A stretch of 10,854 nt of DNA from Chitinophagaceae bacterium (lineage in GTDB: Bacteria; Bacteroidota; Bacteroidia; Chitinophagales; Chitinophagaceae). Under the pieces are notes generated by a model, which saw only the letters and a list, made by a program, of their open reading frames with translations, made no database searches and had not been told where the DNA came from. How positions within the stretch are numbered: position 1 is the stretch's first letter; each line of letters starts with the position of its first letter. Made by a program: the position numbers and the translations under genes. This document shows positions 1 to 4,729 of the stretch, one piece after another. The stretch lies in assembly GCA_008080615.1 (NCBI GenBank), contig VIKJ01000073.1, forward strand, positions 1-10,854, read 5' to 3'.

Positions 1-115
1 CCACTTTTAAGTGGCTCACTTTGCCGGATTGGTGGCTCACTATTGTCGGAATATGCAGGTGATGAATTGATTGATTGTATTGTAATTAGTAAAGTTTTAC
101 GGTGGCCGACTGATA
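1..115. mobile_element. Probable end of an IS21-like insertion sequence, running off the left edge
   Basis: Two direct repeats follow each other with a 21-base period: GTGGCTCACTTTGCCGGATT at 11-30 and GTGGCTCACTATTGTCGGAA at 32-51. A weaker partial match, GGTGGCCGAC, lies at 101-110. Repeated units of the type GTGG(C)TCA...CCGGA near the ends resemble the multiple transposase-binding repeats of Bacteroidota IS21-family (IstA/IstB) elements; that comparison is from memory of the family. No transposase gene lies inside the window, so only an end or a remnant could be present, with the body to the left. Bases 1-14 also form a short inverted repeat (CCACTT, TT, AAGTGG). The right boundary is uncertain. 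Confidence 0.35.
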
Positions 116-143
116 AATGGAGATTGATATTTTTTCATAAGGT

Positions 144-350
144 TTATTTTTTTTGATGAAAAGTGGTTGCGAGAATAATTGCTTCTGTTCTATTTCGAAC
201 ACCTAATTTTTTAAATATTTGTTTATTATGTTTCTTAACTGTGTCAATGGTTACGCCTAATTCAGAACAGATCTCTTTATTAAGAAATCCCTTACATAGA
301 AAAAACAAAACCTGCTTTTCTCGTTCTGTTAATTGATCAGATGACCCCAT
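144..350 (-). CDS. Orphan LuxR-type HTH protein (DNA-binding domain only), copy 1
   Basis: This 68-residue protein is almost entirely a LuxR/GerE helix-turn-helix. It starts with LTEREKQVL (residues 8-16), continues with a KEI..ELGVT scaffold helix and ends with the recognition helix TVKKHNKQIFKKLGV and the RNRTEAI signature. It has no receiver, PAS or other sensory domain. Full-length NarL/FixJ regulators are about 200-220 residues, so this corresponds to the C-terminal domain alone. It has its own ATG, a MGSSDQ leader and a stop, so it looks like an intact small gene and not a broken fragment. Two related genes on the same strand lie at 532-747 and 2177-2395. It may bind DNA as a homodimer or pair with other LuxR-type proteins; that is inference. 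Confidence 0.8.
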   Translation of the reverse strand: MGSSDQLTEREKQVLFFLCKGFLNKEICSELGVTIDTVKKHNKQIFKKLGVRNRTEAIILATTFHQKK

Positions 351-427
351 ACAATTACTATTGGACTAATTCCATTAAAAAATAATTATTACGTAAAGTT
401 TGATGAACAATAATCAATCGTTCATTA

Positions 428-471
428 GCTATTGGGGGATAGCGAGAAAAATGTGCGGGGGTTAATTTTTC
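428..471 (-). promoter_or_regulatory. Two adjacent C-loop hairpins upstream of HTH copy 1
   Basis: Read on the minus strand, which is the sense strand of the gene at 144-350, two hairpins follow each other. The first (471-446) has a perfect 7-bp stem GAAAAAT/ATTTTTC around the loop TAACCCCCGCAC. The second (443-428) has a perfect 5-bp stem GCTAT/ATAGC around the loop CCCCCA. Both present a C5 run in the loop. They end about 78 nt before the ATG. The structure is directly visible; a role as an RNA leader element is inference, and the transcription start is unknown. Confidence 0.45.
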
Positions 472-482
472 AGAACACTAAA

Positions 483-523
483 GTATACCAAAGAGTAATT
501 GCAAAAATCCCTCTTTGGGGTAC
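483..523 (-). terminator. Hairpin just after HTH copy 2, possible terminator
   Basis: CCAAAGAG (488-495) pairs perfectly with CTCTTTGG (511-518). A further GTA/TAC pair (483-485 with 521-523) lies beyond a 2x2 internal loop. The hairpin begins 9 nt after the stop codon of the minus-strand gene at 532-747. On that strand it is followed by TATACTTT and not by a clean U-run, so termination is plausible but not certain. Confidence 0.35.
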
Positions 524-531
524 CATGAAAC

Positions 532-747
532 TCATTCTTCATTTTTAAACGGCATATTGTTTATACAATATAAAACAGCTTCTGCTCTATTGCGAACATT
601 TAATTTTCGGAAAACATTTTTATTATGAGACTTAACTGTTTCAAGTTCAATTTGTAAACAAAGTGCAATATCAAAATCTTTCAACCCTTTCGATAGTAGT
701 TCTAAAACTTGATATTCTCTGTTGGTTAGCTTAAAAATTTGTCCCAC
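532..747 (-). CDS. Orphan LuxR-type HTH protein (DNA-binding domain only), copy 2
   Basis: This 71-residue protein consists of one LuxR/GerE HTH domain: LTNREYQVLELLSKG (residues 7-21), then the helix pair around DIALCLQIELETVKSHNKN and the FRKLNVRNRAEAV signature (to about residue 58), with a short charged tail. There is no regulatory domain. It is clearly a paralogue of the gene at 144-350 and even closer to the interrupted gene at 2177-2395; the two share the block IELETVKSHNKN and the block FRKLNVRNR. The upstream DNA contains two C-runs on the sense strand, an intergenic palindrome (943-962) and one copy of a structured repeat (1040-1225). The PAS-LuxR gene at 1324 is transcribed divergently, so the two may share control DNA. 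Confidence 0.8.
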   Translation of the reverse strand: MGQIFKLTNREYQVLELLSKGLKDFDIALCLQIELETVKSHNKNVFRKLNVRNRAEAVLYCINNMPFKNEE

Positions 748-783
748 GCAATTAAATGGTTTAAAAGTGAATTATTTCTATTT

Positions 784-800
784 GCGGGGGGATGGGGGAG
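784..800 (-). promoter_or_regulatory. Double C-run upstream of HTH copy 2
   Basis: On the minus strand this reads CTCCCCCATCCCCCCGC, starting 37 nt upstream of the ATG at 747. It is a C5 and a C6 run separated by AT, which stands out in AT-rich DNA. Only a weak AT-rich stem (TGTTT/AAATA with one wobble) could enclose it, so here the hairpin is not convincing. It is grouped with the other sense-strand C-runs by sequence only. Confidence 0.3.
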
Positions 801-942
801 ATTGTAAACATAGGTATTTTAATGCTACTATTTTGATTTCCTTATCGTTTATTTTTTGTTTATCAACCAACGAATATTAATGAGTAACACCTTAAACACT
901 ATACTAAAGTGTAACAAAATAATAATCCTATTTTACCAGCTA

Positions 943-962
943 AATTACCCTTAAGGGTAATT
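943..962. promoter_or_regulatory. Perfect 20-bp palindrome, candidate operator
   Basis: AATTACCCTTAAGGGTAATT is its own reverse complement over all 20 bases. It lies between the divergent HTH gene (start 747) and PAS-LuxR gene (start 1324). LuxR/NarL-type proteins bind as dimers to inverted repeats of about this size, and the half-site TACCCTT resembles the NarL heptamer (TACYYMT) without matching it fully. A dimeric LuxR-type protein encoded nearby would be the natural candidate to bind here. The symmetry is seen; the function is inferred. Confidence 0.45.
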
Positions 963-1039
963 ATTATCAAGTGAAGTTTATCAGTATTAATGAAGCCATG
1001 CTTTAATTATGTAAAAATAAATTTTAAAATTAAATTCAT

Positions 1040-1225
1040 TTCAGATTCTAGCGCAGCCTCCCCCGAAACTGCGCTGATGAATCTTACTTACAAACTTGGA
1101 ATATTGCCCCTTTTTTTCAACATCAAAAATCGAAAATCAATAGGTTATTTAATAACGGAAGTTCACTTCTTTTGAAACGTAAAATCACGTATTAAAATGT
1201 AATACTACAAAATTGTTACTTTCAA
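1040..1225 (+). repeat. Structured non-coding repeat, copy A
   Basis: Bases 1041-1190 match 2479-2634 at about 116 of 150 positions (counted by hand) with one 6-nt gap, and weaker similarity continues to TACTTTCAA-type ends at 1225 and 2666. The 5' part folds into a two-tier hairpin. The outer stem is AGATTC (1043-1048) with GAATCT (1079-1084). The inner stem is AGCGCAG (1050-1056) with CTGCGCT (1069-1075), around a 12-nt loop containing CTCCCCCGA. A short 3' hairpin, GAAG/CTTC (1158-1169), is followed by TTTT. The segment may be part of the 5' leader of the PAS-LuxR gene or a separate small RNA of about 130 nt; the sequence does not decide between these. An open frame crosses it but does not look coding. 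Confidence 0.6.
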
Positions 1226-1323
1226 ATTTTATTGAAAGAAAAAATACCCGGAAACGGGGATGCGTTTTTATTCATATATTAGAGTTCGGAGTAAAGAAAT
1301 CCAATCATCTAAAAAAGATTTAC

Positions 1324-1995
1324 ATGTTGCCTGAAACAATTATTAAGGAAAATATTGCTAACATCGAAGCAATTGCCAATAACCTCCCCGGTGTTGTTAT
1401 TATACACGACCTTAGAGACTGGTCTGTTGCCTGGATGTCTCCGCGAGGGTTGGCATTATTTGGAACTTCGCTTGAAGAAATTTCTGCATTAACATCAGAA
1501 GAATACCACGAACGTTATTTCAACAGTGAAGATGCTAAAGATTATGTGCCCAAATTATATAAAATCATAGAACGAAATGACGCCGATGAAATTTGTACTT
1601 TTTTTCAACAAGTACGCTTTAAAACAACTGATAATTGGACCTGGCATATGGCCAGTATTAAAATTTTAGCGCATTATGAAAGGAACAAGCCCCTGCTAAC
1701 CATTACGATGGCTTTTCCAATAGACTCTATGCACCATATGGCTTCAAAAGCAAGTCGTTTACTAGAGGAGAATAATTTTTTACGGAATAATTATTCAAAA
1801 TTCTCTAAATTAAGTACTCGAGAAGTGGAGGTATTAGGTTTAATGGCAAAAGGCAAAAGTGCACCTGAAACAGCTGAGATACTTTTTATATCACTACATA
1901 CAGTAGAAACGCATCGAAAAAACATAAAGCAAAAACTAGAAACTTCTTCTTATTTTGAACTTACCCAATATGCAAGATCGTTTGATTTGATTTGA
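1324..1995 (+). CDS. PAS-LuxR transcriptional regulator
   Basis: This protein of 223 residues has an N-terminal PAS-like sensory domain (about 20-132; hydrophobic beta core around VVIIHD and LLTITMAFP, with WTWHMASIKIL typical of PAS_3-like folds). A short helical linker (about 140-157) follows, then a C-terminal LuxR/GerE HTH (about 160-222; LSTREVEVLGLMAKG, then TVETHRKNIKQKL). It lacks a receiver domain, so it probably senses a ligand or redox signal through PAS instead of phosphorylation; the ligand is unknown. I prefer the ATG at 1324 over an upstream in-frame TTG at 1213, because 1324 is preceded by an A-rich stretch and starts about 20 residues before the PAS fold. It is divergent from the HTH gene at 532-747 and follows copy A of the structured repeat. 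Confidence 0.8.
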   Translation: MLPETIIKENIANIEAIANNLPGVVIIHDLRDWSVAWMSPRGLALFGTSLEEISALTSEEYHERYFNSEDAKDYVPKLYKIIERNDADEICTFFQQVRFKTTDNWTWHMASIKILAHYERNKPLLTITMAFPIDSMHHMASKASRLLEENNFLRNNYSKFSKLSTREVEVLGLMAKGKSAPETAEILFISLHTVETHRKNIKQKLETSSYFELTQYARSFDLI

Positions 1996-2095
1996 GAACA
2001 TAGCCAAGCTAATTGCAGAAGAGTAGAACTTATAAAATATTTTATTTCAAGAAAAAATTGTAGCAGCATGAGGTTTTATAAATGACAATAAAATA

Positions 2096-2130
2096 ATCGT
2101 TATCACATTTTTTTTGAAGCTTGTGACGAT
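2096..2130. terminator. Hairpin between convergent genes, possible bidirectional terminator
   Basis: ATCG (2096-2099) pairs with CGAT (2127-2130) and TCACA (2103-2107) with TGTGA (2122-2126), with a 3-nt bulge and a 14-nt loop holding a T8 run. It lies between the end of the PAS-LuxR gene (1995) and the end of the HTH pseudogene (2177), where a shared terminator would be expected. The flanks are T-rich on both strands but have no clean U-run directly after the stem. Confidence 0.3.
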
Positions 2131-2176
2131 CCATTTTCAATCAATCCTATATTTCAGAAAATCTGTCTTTAGAGTT

Positions 2177-2395
2177 CTATATGTTATCAGTATTGTTTGT
2201 TTGAATATTTAACAAATACAATACAGCTTCTGTTCTATTACGAACATTTAATTTGCGAAATATATTTTTATTATGAGACTTTACAGTTTCTAATTCAATA
2301 TACAAGGCAACTGCGATATTTAAATCTTTGTACCCTTCCGCTAATAATGATAAAACTTGAAATTACCTTTCCGTTAGTTCATTGTAATTACCCAT
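2177..2395 (-). pseudogene. LuxR-type HTH gene copy 3, interrupted by one nonsense codon
   Basis: Read from ATG at 2395 to TAG at 2177-2179, the sequence is 73 codons in one frame with a single internal stop, TAA, at codon 11 (2363-2365). Before the stop it reads MGNYNELTER; after it FQVLSLLAEG, then IELETVKSHNKN, FRKLNVRNR and TEAVLY. It is collinear with copy 2 (532-747) without a gap, and at the stop position copy 2 has Glu (GAA) in LTNRE. One G-to-T change on the coding strand explains the interruption. No in-frame ATG follows the stop, so re-initiation would need a non-ATG start. The rest of the domain is well preserved, which suggests a recent loss, a sequencing error or read-through. 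Confidence 0.8.
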
Positions 2396-2477
2396 TCTAT
2401 AAAGTTATTCTACTCAAGTGTAATATAATAATTGTATTATCTTTTAAACCACATATCTTTTATATAATTTTATTTAA

Positions 2478-2666
2478 TTCAGATTCACGCGCAGCTCCCC
2501 CCGAAGCTGCGCAATTGAATCTTAATTACAAATGTTGGATTATTACCCGTTTTTTGTATATTGATATCAAAAGTCGAGAATCGATTGGTGAGTTAAAAAC
2601 GGTAGTTTACCTTTTTGGGAACGTAAAATCACGTAACCCATTCTATACTACACTTTGTACTTTCAA
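2478..2666 (+). repeat. Structured non-coding repeat, copy B
   Basis: This is the partner of copy A at 1040-1225. It keeps the outer stem AGATTC (2481-2486) with GAATCT (2517-2522) and has a longer inner stem, GCGCAGCT (2489-2496) with AGCTGCGC (2505-2512), around the loop CCCCCCGA. Compared with copy A, two differences add two base pairs to the inner stem. A short 3' hairpin GGTA/TACC (2601-2611) is followed by TTTTT; copy A has a different but also paired hairpin at this place. The element ends 21 nt before the ATG of the gene at 2688. It lies between that gene and the HTH pseudogene, repeating the arrangement seen around copy A. Confidence 0.6.
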
Positions 2667-2687
2667 TTAATTTAAAAAAATAAAATC

Positions 2688-3221
2688 ATGAGAAATGTAA
2701 TTTTTGGAATTGCCATTATCACTTCTTTAGTAATTGGTTTTTTTATTGGAAAAACCAATTCTACTCCAACGAAAGAAAAGGAATTAATTATGCAAAACCC
2801 AAATGTAATGTCGGATTCTAATATTAGGGTTTTACGCGATAACTATAAAAATTATTTACTAAAAATAGGAAATGGAAAACTAGATTCATCAATGTCACTT
2901 CATATTACATTTAAAAAAGAAATTTTTCAAAGAATGGGTGAGATTCTTAGTAAAGATACTCTAGATAATTTATATGGTGTTAGAGTGTATATGATTAGAT
3001 ATAATGATAGTTATATTGCCACAGATCCAAGCAATCCAAGTCCAAGGGAATATGAAATACCAGGCCTAAAACCGGGTGGACAAAACAGCCTTGTATTTGT
3101 TCCAGTTAATAAAAGCAGACAACCAGTTTACAATGTATTTAATAAAAAAGTTAATAAAGACGACCCAGGCGGATATAATCATGGTGAAGTTTGCCCTACA
3201 ATTTGTGACAAAGATTATTAA
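2688..3221 (+). CDS. Small exported or membrane-anchored protein of unknown function
   Basis: The protein has 177 residues. Residues 3-20 form one hydrophobic segment after MRN (signal anchor or uncleaved signal peptide), so the rest is probably periplasmic. The body has no domain I can name. Visible features are an amphipathic stretch around residues 45-95, a beta-rich part with GVRVYMIRY (97-105) and SLVFVPV (134-140), and a C-terminal NHGEVCPTIC motif (164-173) whose two cysteines are spaced Cx3C. I have an impression of similar Bacteroidota proteins ending in a G-x-CPP-x-C motif, but this is weak. The downstream membrane protein starts 6 nt after the stop, so the two are probably co-transcribed. 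Confidence 0.65.
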   Translation: MRNVIFGIAIITSLVIGFFIGKTNSTPTKEKELIMQNPNVMSDSNIRVLRDNYKNYLLKIGNGKLDSSMSLHITFKKEIFQRMGEILSKDTLDNLYGVRVYMIRYNDSYIATDPSNPSPREYEIPGLKPGGQNSLVFVPVNKSRQPVYNVFNKKVNKDDPGGYNHGEVCPTICDKDY

Positions 3222-3227
3222 ATAAAT

Positions 3228-3893
3228 TTGCTTACATTAAAAAACATATTTTATTTAGCAGAAATAATCGCCTTATTAATAGGTTGTTATTATTATAAAT
3301 TTTTGCCAAAGAAAACTGGCAAGGTTCTTTTATTTTTATTACTATACGTAATTTGTAATGAATCGATTGGCATTTACTTTAATAGAGTACTGCATATACC
3401 CAATGTAGAACTATACAATATATCAACTGCTATTGAGTTTTTAGTGTATTACTATTTATTTACACAATTTTTTAAAATAGCCTTAAACCAAAAAATTGCA
3501 AATTGGCTTATAATTATCTACCCGTTGATTTGGTTTATAAATATATGCTTCATCCAAGGATTTCACCAGTTTCATACTTACACTTTAACTATTGGTAGTA
3601 TATCCATAATAATTTTATCCTGTTTATATTTTGCTGAATTCTTAACTTTTACTAGTAAAACCAAGATCACCCATTTACCTGCTTTTTGGCTTTGTACTGG
3701 GCTTTTATTCTTTTATTCAGGGATATTGATTAATGATTTTTTTATTATGGATACTCATGCAATAAAATTTGATATAATTAATTTAAGCCTATATAGAATC
3801 ATTAGTAATGTATTAAATGTAATACTGTATTTCACATACATAATGTTTTTTAGATGTTATCAACAAAATAAAAATACAAGACCATTTTTTTAA
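3228..3893 (+). CDS. Multi-pass membrane protein of unknown function, paralogue 1
   Basis: This 221-residue protein is very hydrophobic, with about seven likely membrane segments (roughly 4-22, 33-52, 62-82, 92-110, 117-138, 152-172 and 189-209). It starts at TTG (3228), 6 nt after the previous stop; there is no ATG nearby in frame, so a TTG start is the simplest choice. It shares a pattern with the protein at 4070-4729: E-x3-ALL near the N-terminus, LFLLL in helix 2, IEF in helix 3, FIQGF (108-112) followed by YT-x3-GS (118-124), and FW-x3-G-x-LFFYSG (153-165). The short loops hold no recognisable enzyme motif. It could be a sensor or an accessory subunit; the function is unknown to me. Confidence 0.65.
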   Translation: MLTLKNIFYLAEIIALLIGCYYYKFLPKKTGKVLLFLLLYVICNESIGIYFNRVLHIPNVELYNISTAIEFLVYYYLFTQFFKIALNQKIANWLIIIYPLIWFINICFIQGFHQFHTYTLTIGSISIIILSCLYFAEFLTFTSKTKITHLPAFWLCTGLLFFYSGILINDFFIMDTHAIKFDIINLSLYRIISNVLNVILYFTYIMFFRCYQQNKNTRPFF

Positions 3894-3947
3894 ATGGAAT
3901 TATTGTAATAAATAATAATATTCTCCATACCAACCTTTGGATTGCTC

Positions 3948-3965
3948 AAACGTATTTTTACGTAT
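3948..3965. promoter_or_regulatory. ACGTA-N5-ACGTA site, third instance
   Basis: AAACGTATTTTTACGTAT here matches the layout of AAACGTAAAATCACGTAT at 1175-1192 (repeat copy A) and GAACGTAAAATCACGTAA at 2619-2636 (copy B). In all three, ACGTA boxes sit 5 nt apart, and the spacer differs between this site and the repeats. All three lie upstream of plus-strand genes (1324, 2688 and 4070). A protein-binding site is plausible; the similarity is visible but short. Confidence 0.3.
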
Positions 3966-3985
3966 ATGAATGATGGAATATACAG

Positions 3986-4017
3986 TTGGCGAAATTGAAT
4001 TGAGTTGTGTTAATTTG
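3986..4017 (+). promoter_or_regulatory. Weak Bacteroidota-type promoter candidate for the sensor-kinase operon
   Basis: TTG (3986-3988) and TTAATTTG (4010-4017) are separated by 21 nt. The Bacteroidota consensus is a -33 TTTG or TTG and a -7 TAnnTTTG with about 19-21 nt between, so the -7 box has one mismatch. A start site near 4024 would leave a leader of about 45 nt before the ATG at 4070. AT-rich DNA gives such matches by chance. Confidence 0.22.
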
Positions 4018-4069
4018 TAGCTTATAGATTATCCCATTAATAAATATAAATTTCTGCAATTAAAAACAG

Positions 4070-4729
4070 ATGAGAGAAATTATTCACATAGTAGAACTTA
4101 TGGCTTTATTATCTTGTGCTATTAATTTTAAAAAACTAGAGAGCAAAGCATTAAAAGGATTTTTATTTTTATTAATCCTAACTAATATTGCAGAGTGGGG
4201 GAATTTTTATAAATTATTTGTAATCATTCATTCAAACAATTGGGTTTCCAACTTGCGCAACCCAATTGAATTTGCATTCATTGGATGGTTCTACTTTCAA
4301 ATAATCGAAAACCAAATAATCAAAAAAAGAATAAAATACCTTACGTGGTTGATCTTATTAAGTTCAGCCATTAATTTTAGTTTTTTTCAAGGTTTTCGAT
4401 ACTTGAATTCTTATACAATCATTCTGGGAAGTTGTATTTGTGTTTACTATATTTTTGAGTACTTCAAGCAAATGATGAATACGCCTGGATCAGTGAGTTT
4501 ATTTAGGAACCCTTATTTCTGGATCAGTATTGGTTTCTTATTTTTTTATACGGGGCAAAGTATATTATTGAGTTTTTTCCAATATTTCTTAAGCATCAAT
4601 AATTTCAAACCATTTTTACCAATGTGGGAATTTTTCATTACTTTAATAATTATAATTTTATATTCTTGTTTAACCATTTCATTTTTTTGCAGGCTCAAAT
4701 CAACCAATACATCATTACAGGAATCGTAA
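4070..4729 (+). CDS. Multi-pass membrane protein, paralogue 2, next to the histidine kinase
   Basis: This 219-residue protein has about seven membrane segments and the same family signature as the protein at 3228-3893: E-x2-ALL (9-14), LFLLI (32-36), IEF (66-68), FFQGF (105-109), YT-x3-GS (115-121) and FW-x3-G-x-LFFYTG (150-162). Overall length and helix order agree, so the two are paralogues by divergence. Its 3' end overlaps the histidine kinase gene, so translation of the two is likely coupled. The kinase itself has only one short membrane helix and almost no periplasmic part. This protein is therefore a reasonable candidate for the sensing subunit of the system; that is inference from position. 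Confidence 0.65.
   Translation: MREIIHIVELMALLSCAINFKKLESKALKGFLFLLILTNIAEWGNFYKLFVIIHSNNWVSNLRNPIEFAFIGWFYFQIIENQIIKKRIKYLTWLILLSSAINFSFFQGFRYLNSYTIILGSCICVYYIFEYFKQMMNTPGSVSLFRNPYFWISIGFLFFYTGQSILLSFFQYFLSINNFKPFLPMWEFFITLIIIILYSCLTISFFCRLKSTNTSLQES

Larger units (their letters stand above)
748..1039. other. AT-rich divergent intergenic region
   Basis: I see no gene here. The region separates the minus-strand HTH gene (ATG at 747) from the structured repeat that begins at 1040. It contains a doublet of G-runs on the plus strand (786-798, which are C-runs on the sense strand of the HTH gene) and a perfect palindrome at 943-962. A short AT-rich block around 896-925 resembles 2408-2437, just upstream of the second HTH-like gene. 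That similarity suggests the whole arrangement of HTH gene, spacer and repeat was duplicated, and that about 150 nt next to the HTH start differ between the two copies. Confidence 0.5.

Noticed and set aside
786..798. G6-AT-G5 on the plus strand as a G-quadruplex
   Set aside because: Only two G-runs are present close together, while an intramolecular quadruplex needs four. The sense strand of the nearby gene carries C instead.
990..1175. Plus-strand open frame of 61 codons over repeat copy A, in the same frame as one over copy B, with indels between copies in multiples of three
   Set aside because: Changed codons between the copies are mostly non-synonymous, copy A has a stop where copy B reads on, and the best-conserved part is a base-paired hairpin. 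This fits RNA or DNA structure better than protein.
2032..2045. 14-bp palindrome ATAAAATATTTTAT after the PAS-LuxR gene
   Set aside because: It contains only A and T in AT-rich DNA, where such symmetry arises easily; no neighbour supports a role.
2497..2502. C-runs as phase-variation switches
   Set aside because: The runs are just five or six bases and lie outside coding sequence in hairpin loops; phase-variable tracts are usually longer.
2197..2670. Plus-strand open frame of 157 codons
   Set aside because: It runs antisense through the HTH pseudogene and then through repeat copy B. The minus-strand HTH reading explains the first part, and the composition is AT-driven.
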